Positions 12,256 through 22,769 of a stretch of DNA of 64,000 nt are shown in pieces. This stretch comes from Gnetum montanum (Eukaryota; Streptophyta; Gnetopsida; Gnetales; Gnetaceae): positions 875,491 through 939,490 of the forward strand of contig MNCI01004927.1 of NCBI GenBank assembly GCA_015680685.1, read 5' to 3'. The translations under genes were made by a program, and so were the position numbers. How positions within the stretch are numbered: position 1 is the first letter of the stretch; each line of letters opens with the position of its first letter. The notes under the pieces are model-generated. The model did not search any database and had not been told where the DNA came from. It saw nothing but the letters and a program-made list of their open reading frames with translations.

Positions 12256-12897
12256 TTAAACTTTTTTTCTTATAGCTTCTTGCGTAGAATTGTTCCTATA
12301 ATTCTAATCTAATATATGTCCTATTCTATTATTAGCCCAATTTTGTAGTTGGATTGTATCAGCTGGAGTACCATAAGTTTTCTTAGCTTGAAGCATACAG
12401 ACTACTTCTTGTGGTGTCTATTGTGAATCTCATTCATTCATGTTGATCTTAAGCAAAGTGTCACATTCCATGCAATGATATTGACTTTCTTATTTTTGCA
12501 TAGATGTGTGAGGACAAGAGGTATCAATAGAAGATTCGACTAAGGGTTGTTTAGAAGAAGAAGATGATTCTTCTTGTTGTTCAGTGGAGTGTGAAGAAGA
12601 GACTTCTTCAAGCTTGGCTATACCTTTATCCCTAGATGGAATAGGTCCTAAAACCTTCTCAACATCTAATGAGACATTTAATTCTTTAAATAATTTTTCC
12701 ATTTTTTCAGCAGCCTGAATTTTCTTTTTCTGCTCCTTGTCTTCTACAGGGATCTTAAAAGAGGTAATGGGTGTCCATGGAATGAGATCTAGGGGATTGG
12801 CTACAGAAGGAAGGAACTTCTTAGGCTTAGGTTTTCTTTTGAATAGATCCTCACAGAGAGGATCATATTCTGTAAATCTGGGATTCTGTAACTAGAC
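12256..12897 (-). pseudogene. Linker between movement and coat domains, pararetrovirus copy 1
   Basis: Minus strand reads LPSVANPLDLIPWTPITSF (about 12750-12805), a Lys/Gln-rich helix, then KLFKELNVSLDVEKVLGPI (about 12640-12700) and a Ser/Glu-rich run (about 12520-12600). No known domain is recognised. It is continuous with the movement protein upstream apart from stops at about 12892 and 12898, so a single polyprotein is likely. The Ser/Glu-rich part is probably disordered. Confidence 0.55.
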
Positions 12898-13707
12898 CTA
12901 ATATCTACGTTTACTAGGTTTAGATTTTCTAGGCCTAACATAATTGTAAAATTCTTTCTGTATTTCATCTAGATTAGGATACATTTTATGTATTGGAAAA
13001 TATTTAGTATTTATTTGGACACCATACTCTAAGTTTGTTGAACCAACTTGAAGGGCTTGTTGTTTGAATGATAATAACGTTTTTATACTAGTAGACTCAA
13101 ATACTTTAAAAATTAATCTAGTACCTATTATTGTGTAAACACTATTTTGGACCATATCTAATGGAATATAAGCAATCAACATTAAACTATTAAACATCTT
13201 GGGGTCATGAAGAGATAACATAAATTTTGGTAAGGTGACTACTAAAGCATTTGATTCTAATCGACATTTAGCTTGAGTTATAATCATGTCTTCAAAGTTC
13301 TTAAAGCGTCGATCTATCAAAGTGATCTAGTACAAGTTTTTAAGGTGATAGTTGAAGTGTGGGTGAATGTGAATTTTGAATTTAACTATATGAACATAAC
13401 TATAATCATATTGAATCCATTTAGCAACCTCCTCTGAGGAGAAAAAAGTGAGGGCTACTGAACGCAGACCAAAGCCAGTAATTTCTAAATCACATTCAGA
13501 GAGGTGCATGCTACTTAAGCTTTCCGATAGGTTAAGACAACTAAGAGGGTAAAGATGACATTGTTTTGGAATAGGTGGAAGATTCGTATCATGCTTACTG
13601 CTAAAATACTGAGATAAATGAGTAACATAAGAACAAGAGGAAGAGAAACTTGAGAGATTGTGAGATGAAGATGCCATGTTTGTTGGTGAAGATGTTGTTG
13701 TTGCCAT
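12898..13707 (-). pseudogene. 30K-type movement protein, pararetrovirus copy 1
   Basis: Begins MATTTSSPTNMASSS at 13707 and runs to 12898 with one stop at about 13327. Features: a Ser/Thr-rich N terminus, then the beta-strand-rich core with VHIVKFKIHIHPHFNYHLKN, a FKNFED phrase, ALVVTLPKFMLSLHDP and DMVQNSVYTIIGTRLIFKVF, in the order found in 30K movement proteins of plant pararetroviruses. Such proteins act at plasmodesmata. The start lies about 113 bp after a tRNA-Met primer site, the normal place for the first viral ORF. It is an old integrated copy. Confidence 0.8.
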
Positions 13708-13819
13708 GCTGCAAATGCACGTCTTACTTTGCCAATATTTTGGCCTTACTACGTGTCTTACTCCCTAGCACCTTGGCGATCAAAAAAATCACATAAACGT
13801 ATGGATTTATCAGTAACTT

Positions 13820-13832
13820 GGCTTCGATACCA
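13820..13832 (-). promoter_or_regulatory. tRNA-Met primer binding site, pararetrovirus copy 1
   Basis: Minus strand TGGTATCGAAGCC differs from the canonical Caulimoviridae primer site TGGTATCAGAGC by an AG/GA swap. It lies between the TATA box (14031-14038) and the movement-protein start (13707), as in the circular viral map. Confidence 0.8.
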
Positions 13833-14216
13833 TTGTTTGCCTAGATCACAAAAATCACTCTCTTCCTTATGTTACTCAGAGAACTTTTAATATGAGTAGA
13901 AAACCAGCACACTTCTTTATTGCTCAAAACAACACTTTATAGAAAGCTCTTAGGAATTCTTAGAAGGAGCAAGGTGCTTCACTTCTAATATATCTTCCAT
14001 GGATGCCTTTAAGAGTTCACACAAGGCTCTATTTATAGGAGAAGGCAATGCTTCTCGACTCTTCTAGGTGTGGGATGACTCATTCTACGCTAAACAAGAT
14101 AAGGAAGAATATATTCTCCACTAAAAATAGTATTCTCCACTAACACACCTTTTTGAGGAGAATATTATAAAGCAAGCATATGCTATAACAATATAGGTAC
14201 TATTACTAGTGCTCCT
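13833..14216 (-). promoter_or_regulatory. Pararetroviral promoter and leader, copy 1
   Basis: On the minus strand a TATA box (CTATAAATA, centred 14035) follows an upstream region containing a TGAGTCA AP-1/GCN4-like heptamer (about 14073-14080). An AATAAAG signal (about 13915) lies downstream, as in pararetroviruses where the poly-A signal sits in the terminally redundant leader. The segment lies between the polyprotein stop (14217-14219) and the primer site. Copy 2 carries the same elements at 15645-15895. Confidence 0.7.
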
Positions 14217-15242
14217 TTAGCTAGTAGATGCTCCATTATCATCACTAGATTGTGGTTCATCATCATTGGTAGGTGGAGTGAAGGCGGGATGATGATGACT
14301 GGGACCGAGCCTATCATTGTCAGATCAAGAAGCAGGCTAATGATGCTTGTCAAAGCTAGGGGCTTCACCTTCATACAGGAATTGGAAAACTCGATATCTA
14401 GAGCTATCATTATGTTTGGCGAGGATTCTTTGGTTAAGGAACTTTAGATGGAGCATTGAAGGAGGAATATCCTGTAACCTACAGGTTTCTACTATATCAT
14501 GCTAGTTAGTGGTATAAACATCATGATAAAAAGGATATCCATAGGGGTTAGACCAATCTATATGATAACTAATACAAGTTGTAAGGAAGTAACATGGATT
14601 ATACCCATAACTTAGGATATGCCAGCCTCTAATTTGAAGATCACCATAGTAAAGAAAATCACCATGGTATTCATTACAATGGTTGTACAAATGGCATGGG
14701 TAAGTAGGACCATAATATTTGGGTGTATGATCATATTTACTCTACCATTGCTAGAAAAATTCATTAGAAGTGCTCCATTTGTTAATTTATATGACAAAGT
14801 GGTGAAAAAGAGTGGGATGGTATAAAGGCCATTGAAGTAGGTCCATTTCTATGCAAACATCGTCATTGTCGTAGGTTAATGTTTCTATGGTTAACTAAGA
14901 TTACACATAGTTACCATATTTTTAAACGTTATAGGAGGTGTAAAAGGATGGTATGACATTTGTCTGATGTGAGCATTTCTGTCATTGAATCAACACCAAA
15001 GGCGATAGGCTTCAAAGGCTGAACCATGTTTGTTGCCAATAGTGTGTTCTTCTAAAGTGGGCATGTAGATTTCATTTGCTTAGTAGGCTCTAATATAAGA
15101 GGAAGATCTCAATCCCCATCCTTCCCTTTGTAGAATATCTACACAAGTATAAAATAGATTAGTATTCCAAGAGAGATTATATTCTCTTGTCAGGAAATTA
15201 GCCAAACAATTATGTTGACCACTTATAAATTTAGTAGAAAAT
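14217..15242 (-). pseudogene. C-terminal tail of pararetroviral RT/RNase H polyprotein
   Basis: Directly after RNase H on the minus strand. The reading frame, with stops and at least one shift, continues through a Tyr/His/Cys-rich stretch (YNHCNEYHGDFLYYGD; ISYHIDWSNPYGYPFYHD, about 14510-14690), then SSRYRVFQFLYEGEAPSF (about 14330-14390) and a Pro/His/Ser-rich end stopping at 14217-14219. I recognise no domain. About 340 codons after RNase H is long for a simple tail. It may be a genus-specific C-terminal extension. Confidence 0.5.
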
Positions 15243-15640
15243 TCAAAATTTGCTAAAAAAAAAAGCCCAACAAATTAAGCAAGCATGGGTGAATTTATTC
15301 ATATTTTTAATACTCAAGTACTTCCCAAAGTGTTTGAGGTGACTTTGGATGATGAAGTGCTTGTATTGAAGGAACAATCGAAATTTTTCTATTCCCTTAA
15401 TTATGGCTTGCAACTTCTTGTGAGTGCTATGATAATTCAATTGTTTTGGGGAAAATTCTCCAGATGCATACCTACAGATGTGGATGACTCCATATAAATC
15501 CTCTTTGAATGCTACTCCCCAGAATTCATGGGAGGCATCAGTTTCAAGAATCATTCTGCCATTTGTTGGTAACCGGAGTTGAGGAGGATGCACACAATGT
15601 TGTTTGATTCATCTTATAGTTTTAGTGTGCTGTTGTGATC
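15243..15640 (-). pseudogene. Pararetroviral RNase H domain
   Basis: Minus strand reads PPQLRLPTNGRMILETDAS followed by HEFWGVAFKED, CRYASGEFSPKQLNYHSTHKK and AIIKGIEKFRLFL. This is the RNase H order of Caulimoviridae: the first catalytic aspartate in ETDAS and the catalytic glutamate region around NYHSTHKK, where the usual E-K-E reads H-K-K, so a catalytic glutamate appears lost. The upstream RT domain is missing because the sequence flips strand at about 15640. One stop (about 15622). Confidence 0.8.
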
Positions 15641-15644
15641 ATTT

Positions 15645-16021
15645 AGGAGGAAGAGTCAAGAAGCATTGCCTTATCCTATAAATAGTCTTGTGTGAACTCT
15701 TAGAAGCATCCATGGAAGAGATATTAGAAGTGAAGCGCCTTGCTCCTTCTAAACATTTCTTTTGAGAAGCATCCCTAAGAGCTTTATGTAAAGTGTTTTT
15801 TTCCGAGCAATAAAGAAGTGTGCTAGTTTTCTGCTCATATTAAAAGTTTTCTAATAACGTAAGGAAGAGAGAAATTTTGTGATCCAAGCAGAGAATGGTA
15901 TTAGAGCCAAGTTGCTCATAGAGCCATATGTTTGTGTGATTTTGTTGATCGTTGAGGCACTAGGGGAGTAAGACGCCTAGTAAGGTCAAAGGACTGGCAA
16001 AGTAAGATACACATCTACAAC
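15645..16021 (+). promoter_or_regulatory. Pararetroviral promoter, leader and tRNA-Met primer site, copy 2
   Basis: Plus strand. TATA box CTATAAATA at 15676-15684, poly-A signal AATAAAG near 15809, and primer site TGGTATTAGAGCC at 15896-15908, one mismatch from the canonical pararetroviral TGGTATCAGAGCC. It aligns with the minus-strand promoter of copy 1, and the homology starts at the AAGAGTC phrase near 15650. The inversion junction with the RNase H of copy 1 is just upstream. Confidence 0.85.
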
Positions 16022-16880
16022 ATGGCAATGACAACATCTTCACCAATAGACATGGCATCTTCATCTCGTAATCTCTTAGGTTCCTCTACTCATTTATCTC
16101 AGTATTGTAGTAGTAAGCATGGTATGAAACTTCCACCTGTTCTAAACCAACGTGATCTTTACCCTTTTAGTAGTCTTAATTGTCTAAAAACTTAAGCAGC
16201 ATGCACCTCTCTAAATGCGAGTTGGAAATTGCTAGCTTTGGTCTACGTCCAATAGCCCTCACTTTTTTCTCCCTGAAGGAGGTTGCTAAATGGATTCAAT
16301 ATGGTTATAGTTATGTTCATATAGTTGAAGTTGACATTCACATTCACCTGCACTTCAACTATTGCCTTAAAAACCTGTACTGGATATCTTTGATAGATAA
16401 ATGCTTTAAGAACTTTGAAGAAGCAATTATAACTCAAGCTAAAGATCAATTAAAATTGGATGCTTTGGTAGTCATTGTACCAAACTTTACGTTATCTCTT
16501 CATGACCCCAACCTATTTAATATTTTAATGTTGATTACTTATATTCCATTAGATATGGTCCAAAATAGTGTTTACGCAACAATAGGTCCTAGGTTAATTT
16601 TTAAAGTATTCAAGTCTACTAGTATTAAAACATTATTACCATATAGAAAATAGCTCTTCAAGTTGGTTCAATAAACTTAGAGTATGGTGTCCAAATAAAT
16701 ACTGAAGATTTGCAGATACATAAAATGTATTCTAATCTAGATGAAACTACTGGAAGAATTTTATGATTATGTTAGGCCTAGAAAATCTAAACCTAGTAAA
16801 TGTAGATATCAGGTTCAATTACAGAATCCCAGATTTACAAAATATGATCATCTCTATGAAGACCTGTTCAAAAGAAAACC
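16022..16880 (+). pseudogene. 30K-type movement protein, pararetrovirus copy 2 (interrupted)
   Basis: Starts MAMTTSSPIDMASSS at 16022. A frameshift/stop lies near 16190. The core is open from 16180 to 16653 (HIVEVDIHIHLHFNY, CFKNFEEAIITQAK, DMVQNSVYATIGPR). A second frameshift near 16650 precedes YDYVRPRKSKPSKCRYQVQ (about 16765-16822). The sequence matches copy 1 up to ...KRKP at 16880, where the 5' LTR of element B begins. Its virus-coded continuation reappears only after 32561. Confidence 0.8.
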
Positions 16881-17713
16881 TGATGAACTGCGATATCGAG
16901 GCCACGATATTGCATCTGCAATATCGGGTCCATGATATTGGAGCCTACCATGTGATGTCAGATACTCGATATCGGGACCTACCTCCTTGCTTATAAATAA
17001 GAGGCGGGTGCACTTAGTTTTGCATTAGATAGTTAGACCATTAGCCAAACTCTTGCCTTTTCTCCCTCTCAGAGTTAGAATTATTTTTGCGTGCCCGCAG
17101 TAGGAGTTATAAAGTGAATGGATCTTTATTTGAGCATTGTGTACCTGAGCACATCTTGTGTACGACAATTAAGATGAACTTTATGATAAACCTTGCAGCA
17201 TCCAGAATAGATTAATGAATGATAATTACTGTTATTAAATGCTTTCGTAGTTAATTAATGCTCTCTCTCACCCTACAACTCTCCTAAGTAAATACACTTA
17301 GTACGATTACTTCGAGCATGCGTGTAACACTTGGTAACCCAGTAATGATTACCGTTTGGTAATCCTAGTAGTGTTGCTTTGGTTTAGGATGTGTACAGCA
17401 AGTGAGAATGGATACTGGTGTCAGGATTAATTAAAGCCTAGTTAATCAGTAGTTAAATTAAATTAGTCACTTAGTTATTTCTCTACTTCCCTATTAGCAT
17501 AGGACATAAAAACATAAAAGATATAAAAATCATATGCCTCAAGCTTACTTAACCATACAATCGTGACATACAAGTAAGTTTGGGAAGACAACGATTAACC
17601 AACCCATTCTTATTCCACAAAGGTGCATAAGCACTTAGTCCTTGGAATTTGACCAGATCATGTGTGAAATGCTCGTATTCGTATGGTTGAGTGTAGGGGT
17701 ACCTCGCCACTTA
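16881..17713 (+). repeat. 5' LTR of element B
   Basis: Starts TGATGAACTGCGATATCG and ends CGCCACTTA. U3 holds several GATATC/GATATT palindrome-like motifs (16891-16975), then TATA (GCTTATAAATAAGAGG, about 16989). R/U5 contains CAATTAAGATG and the GTTTGGTAATCC repeat shared with the other LTRs. The end CGTAGGGGTACCTCGCCACT is conserved across elements A, B, C and F. Confidence 0.9.
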
Positions 17714-17717
17714 TCAT

Positions 17718-17735
17718 TGGTGCCGTTGTCGGGGA
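17718..17735 (+). promoter_or_regulatory. tRNA-Asp-type primer binding site, element B
   Basis: TGGTGCCGTTGTCGGGGA lies four bases after the LTR. It differs at two positions from TGGCGCCGTTGCCGGGGA, the complement of the 3' end of plant tRNA-Asp, the primer commonly used by Athila elements. Confidence 0.85.
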
Positions 17736-17848
17736 CTTAGTTGTTTGTGCGCTAATTAGAACTTAGGAAATCATTCAAATCATTGGGACGAATCCTTAGG
17801 GTTGGTTGAGGAAATGAAAATAATACATTGCACATTGAACAAACAAGT

Positions 17849-20287
17849 ATGTCTCCTTCTTCGTACGAAAGTGCTTCACAACCTAGGTCTAAAACAGGAA
17901 ACAATCGGTGGTGTAATACACATGATGTTGATTCGCTAGTCCCTCAACAGTTTCAAGTGGTATATATTCATCTCGATGAGTATATACTAGACTTCACCTT
18001 TATCCTCCATCAAGATGAACAATTGTGTTGGTGAGACTTAAAAGGTAACATAGTGTTACCTCCTGATCGTTCAATTCCAAGCATGCTTCTTCGTGCTCTC
18101 ACACGAATTGGCATGCAACACTTACATGTAGAATACGTTGTGCAAGACCATGACTCGAGAGAATACCAACGTCAAAGGGACTTACAATAGGAGATACATC
18201 ATAAGTCTTTGAAGGGTAAGTGGTCCCAGGATGTCCCACATGTCTTAAGCGAAAATGAGGGTGGTGAACTTGTCTCAGGTAGTTGCCCACACAACGATGT
18301 TCCTCCCCTTGACTTTGGCCAAGTGGTTGTGTATCAGAACCTTCATTCCACTATTCATAACCCAAGTTCTGATACCCACGGGCACAAAGGATCCAAAAAA
18401 TGGACACAAACACATGATAAAGATGAACATTCTGATCGCAATCGTGATCTAGGCTAAGACCGTCGAAGAGAAGGTAGCAGACACCGTCATGGTGATGATT
18501 CTCCTTCTTCTTCACCTTCATCATCTCCTTCATCCTCTCCTTTAGTATTCAAAAATAGTCATAAAGAAAAAGACCATGGGGATAAAGGTAGGGAAAATGG
18601 AAGTCATAAACAAAATAGCCAGGAAAGGGGACAAGGGCACTCTAGAGAATCACAACATAGAAGAAGGGAGAGTAGGGAACAACATAGGCATCATAGATGC
18701 CATGGATGAGATGATCACGATGAACCCCTACTTGTTACTTGAAGCATGTTAGACATAACTAAGGCTGTTGGAATTCCAACAAGGCACCAAAAAGATAGTA
18801 GGATCAAGAGATTAGATATGAACAATATCCCATGATTTGAAGGAGGATACAACGCTGATCCTTAGAATCACTTACAAGCATTCCATGATGCATGTGCCTT
18901 ACAAAACATAGAGAATGAATAGCAAAAACTTAAGTTGTTCTCGCGGACACTAGTTAAAGAAGCGGAAAGCTGGTACTGGTCCTTAGAACTGGAATCCATT
19001 CGTAGATGGAGTACCATGTTAGAATTGTTCAACGATAAGTACCAAACGTACTCCCAAGTGTCCAACCTACAAAAGCAAATCCAAGGTTGGAAACAAGGAG
19101 GACATGAACCCTTGGATGTTGCCATGGGCCGATACTATGCACTGTTACATTGTTGTCCTAGCCATGGTTATTCACAAAGGGATTAACTGCATCATCTCAT
19201 AGATGGGCTTAGGCATGAAATGAGAAGAACCCTTAGGACTTATGCCCAAGGAAGACTATCCAAGCTTAGGTCCCATCAAATTCAAAGACTATTGGAGTAA
19301 GTTGCTAAGGAAGAAGGTGAGCTACGAAAGAGAGAAAGTGCAAAAGAGTATAACCAAGATCCTTCCCTCTGAAAGAGGGGAGTAAGATTTTGTGAGGATG
19401 AAGAAGAGTCACCACTCAAAGAGATGCTGAATAGGAAAAATTTGCCTATCCAAAAGTTGACATTAAAAGTATCGACAAAGGTAGACCACATGTGGGATTC
19501 CCTAGACAATAGATTTCAAAATATTTTTAAAATAGTAGAGGAGTTTAGAGAGCAAGGTAGTGATCGTGAAAAAAGAAAAAAGAGAGAAGCTGAACATGCA
19601 CGTAGCAAGGGTAAGGGCAAAGTTGCCATCATTGAAGAGGTTGTGGATTCAGAAATAGATAATGATAGTGGATGCGAGATATGTCAATATGACCATCCTA
19701 AGGGATGTTGCCCGTTAATCTCACATCTGCAGGAGTCTGGGGTGTATGCACTCAACCCACGATTGAACAAACAACAAACACCCCGAAGGTTACCTTACCC
19801 CCAAGGTAACCCAAGACAGTTCCACCAACCCTTAACGTATTATCCTAGTGGAACTCCACCACAACCGATTCAACAATATCAATAGTGGCAGCACCCACAA
19901 TCATGGGGAATGCCACCACCAAGGCAACAGTATCCTTACCGGTAACCTGACCCGTATGGATATTATGTGCAGCAGCCAGTCTCTCCATGTGACTTTACTG
20001 GTCACGTTACTGCTCAACCTCACTATCAAGCTCATGAGCATTATAGGGCTGCTTCTCCTAGGGGCAATGTTCCACAAACATACCATCTTTCTCATCTGGC
20101 TGTATCTCTTCCACCAATAGCTCCACTACCACCTGCTCCCACGATGCAAGGTGAACTCCCTGCCCAGTCGTAGCAACATAATGCCACAAGGGCTGTTAAC
20201 TCTCAACCTATTATTGGTTCCGACAACCGCATGAAGAAAATACCTTTCTTTAGAACTAACAGTCCAACCAATCCCTTGCAATCATAG
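17849..20287 (+). pseudogene. gag: gag polyprotein, element B
   Basis: Starts MSPSSYESASQ at 17849. Order: N-terminal domain with LHQDEQLCW (about 18013); a His/Arg/Ser/Asp-rich charged linker (18360-18710); the capsid-like part with MNNIP, FEGGYNADP and a WSTMLELFNDKYQTYSQ helix (about 18815-19060); a long open stretch from 19424 to 19885 with a Lys/Glu-rich helix and zinc knuckle CEICQYDHPKGCC (about 19675-19713, CX2CX3HX4C); and a Pro/Gln/Tyr-rich tail. About eight stops, fewer than in A, so B is younger or less decayed. It encodes the particle proteins. Confidence 0.85.
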
Positions 20288-20866
20288 GTGGATGATTCCT
20301 TAGATGCCTCAATATCAATCAAAACTTCAGAGCCTCCTTTAACCCAACCACCACACTCAACACATTCGGTCATGCTAACACATGCCGTCATCGATTGGAT
20401 AAAAGCTGGACATCTTCCTAGGAAATTCTCTGATCCTGGGAGTCCTCTGATATACTTACAAATTGCTGGGAATGAGCCATGCAAAGCTCTTTTGGATTCA
20501 GGTTTTAGTGTCAACTTGATTTCTCAAGAAATGTATAAGACCTGGAACCTACCTCCGCTCAAAAAGAGTAATATTCATTTAGAGTTGGCTGACCAATCCA
20601 TCACTGTCCCATTGGGACTAGTGAAGGACATTGTTACCACTGTTTGTGGGTGGTCGTACCCAGCTGACTTCCTAGTGATTTAGGTGAACAATGGTAAGGG
20701 GGACCTTCCAATCATAATGGGAAAGGCATGGCTAAGCACCATCGATGCATGCCTAGGAATCCGCGATCTTTCCTTGGAAATATCAAAGGAAATTACATTT
20801 GAAAAGATCGAGAAGAAGAAATTTCCATGCATCACATACAGTGACACGAGGTGTAATTATGTGTAG
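20288..20866 (+). pseudogene. Retropepsin-like protease, element B
   Basis: Open from 20288 to 20683 with LLDSGFSVNLISQEMY (D-S-G active site, about 20489-20535), then the stop TAG at about 20681 and GDLPIIMGKAWLSTIDA (about 20700-20750), the second conserved block. The serine after the catalytic aspartate is kept. It is followed by the region in which element C inserted at 21239. Confidence 0.8.
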
Positions 20867-21233
20867 AGGTCATGGTTTGTGCAAATTTTAGCACTGCCTG
20901 CATGCAATTAGTGTGCACAAGTGATCAACATGCAAAGATGCCTGTATGCAGTAGCCACACAATAGGAAGGCACCTAGTGGCTAACAACTAATCAAGAAAG
21001 CAATTCAATCATATGCATGGAACCAACTGAGGGTTTGACTTGCACTTACATTGATAGCATAGATGCATTAGAGTAAGTCCACCACCAACTTCCAAGTCTT
21101 AACCTCAAAAATATCAACTGGGGAAAGTTGAAAATTCCTAAGAAATTTAAGCAGGAGCTCCTCGAGCTGAAACCATTGGCCACCGATATGGAATACATGT
21201 TCCTTAAAAATGGAAAATCAATAATTATTAATG

Positions 21234-21238
21234 CTAAG
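21234..21238. repeat. Target site duplication of element C, left (CTAAG)
   Basis: CTAAG at 21234-21238 is repeated at 27347-27351 on the other side of element C. A perfect 5-bp duplication is the usual Ty3/gypsy size. Confidence 0.9.
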
Positions 21239-21843
21239 TGAGTGGCGAGGTACCCCTACACTCAACCATACGAATACGAGTGTTTTCACGCGCGATTTGG
21301 TCAAACTCCGAAAACTGGGTTACCAAGTAGTCACACTAAAATGAGCGTAATCAAGTCATACTCATTCCGCGTTACTAGGAGATAAGGGTGAGAGAGTATT
21401 AACTAGGAAAGTAGTAAATAACAATTAATTAAATAATTAAACTAAGTGAATGCTGCAATGATGAAGTAATCTCGATCTTTATTTCTGGTCATGTGCGTGT
21501 CCAAGTACGTCACACTCAAATAAAGGATGCCGTACAATTACATTCACCACATTGCAGGCATACACTGGAAAATAATTCTATCTCTGGAGGGATAAAACTG
21601 CCAGAGTTTTGCTAAGGGACTAAATCTAGGTTCTAAAACAAGGAAAGCTACCTCTTATATATAGAAATTGAGGCAGGCTGTGATATCGCGTACATGATAT
21701 TGCAGCTGATGTGATATATGTGATATCGTAGCCCATGCGATATCACGGCTGGGATATCATGGCAGCGATATCACAGCCACTGGGATATCACGGCTGTGAT
21801 ATCACAATAGCGATATCACAGCCAGCAAATTCATGACTCATCA
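21239..21843 (-). repeat. 3' LTR of element C
   Basis: 605 bp. Minus strand starts TGATGAGTCATGAATTTGCT and ends CGCCACTCA. U3 contains eight exact GATATC hexamers (21680-21825), then TATA (TTCTATATATAAGAGG, about 21650-21665). It lacks about 300 bp of U5 present in the partner LTR between the AACTCCG phrase (21304) and CTGGGTTACC (21316). Confidence 0.9.
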
Positions 21844-21855
21844 TACCCCCACAAC
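21844..21855 (-). promoter_or_regulatory. Polypurine tract of element C
   Basis: Minus strand reads TTGTGGGGGTA directly before the 3' LTR start TGATGAGTC, in the same context as the PPTs of B (CATGGGGATA) and of the 55103 LTR (CATGGGGGTA). Confidence 0.75.
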
Positions 21856-22025
21856 TAAATGAAAACTCATCCTCAAGTTACAGAGAGAAAAAGCTCCATT
21901 GATTACACAGTGGATAGGTATGGGATTATTGACTGACTAGAATGGATTCATGCCGTAGTGTGAAGTCAGAAAAAAATTGAGACACAACACAAAAGAAAAT
22001 CCTATGATTACAAAATTGGTGGAAC

Positions 22026-22763
22026 TCATGTAGTTCTTGGTGGCGGTGGCTCCTCCATAGGTGTATTTCCCTTTTCTTGTGCTCCAGGTCTTGGGATTTG
22101 ATGGCGTTGAAGTATGGCCTGAAGTTTCTCCTCTTGTAAGGCCTTGAGTGCCTTGGTGCATGTGTAATTTTGCACTTGTGCCATAGAGGCATCCCAGTCA
22201 GCCTTCTCTTTTTCTTCCGCCACCCTTTTATTCTCTGTGAAAAATTTATTGAGTTACTCGATTTTGAAAGCGTCCAACTGGTTCTGAGCAAACTTTGGCC
22301 CTGTAATACTTCCGAAATGGCTTGAACAGAGAAGTCAACAGTCACCCCACAATTGTTAACCTTTGTGCCAAAATTGGTACGTTTCCCCTAAGTACTAGGT
22401 ATCACTTTCAGAGAGGGTAGTCCATAATGGGGATCCTTTGAGGTGATCCCTAACGACCTCCAGAGAAAATTCTATGAAAGGTTCAAAGTTTAATTCCATG
22501 ATCACTACAATGATTATGGACCTTTCATGAATGGTCTGAACACAATCCTCGGTCAGCGTGAGATATCGTCCCTGTTCAAATGCTACAGCAACTCCTCCTT
22601 TCACCTGCCTTGATTGTATAGTAGTAGGATCTTCTTGATGGATACTAAATGATTGTTCCTCCTGATCTGCATGTTGTTCGGCAAGAACTTGTCCTTCACC
22701 TCTCCTAGGTTTTTTGATCACACCTTGAGCAGGACCTTCCTGTTGTCCACGTTTCGGGGCCAT
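22026..22763 (-). pseudogene. 3' ORF of element C (MAPKRG..., unknown function)
   Basis: Starts MAPKRGQQEG at 22763 and reads open to 22395 with a basic N terminus (IKKPRRGEGQ), a Glu/Gln-rich part, and FEQGRYLTLTEDCVQTIHE. After a stop and frameshift, a charged helical segment EEKEKADWDASMAQVQN (about 22165-22220) and a Pro-rich end follow to 22026. The start resembles that of the sense 3' ORF at 52025 (MAPKGKHT), suggesting a shared 3' gene of this Athila-like group. The basic start could be nuclear-targeting. Function unknown; an env-like label is not supported because no signal peptide or membrane segment is visible. Confidence 0.5.
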
Positions 22764-22769
22764 CTGCAA

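Noticed and set aside
16891-16975. GATATC array as independent satellite DNA
   Set aside because: It occurs only inside U3 of related LTRs at a fixed place before TATA, so it is part of the LTR.
22395-22763. Envelope-like gene in element C
   Set aside because: No signal peptide, transmembrane segment or cysteine pattern is visible; the protein start is basic and hydrophilic.
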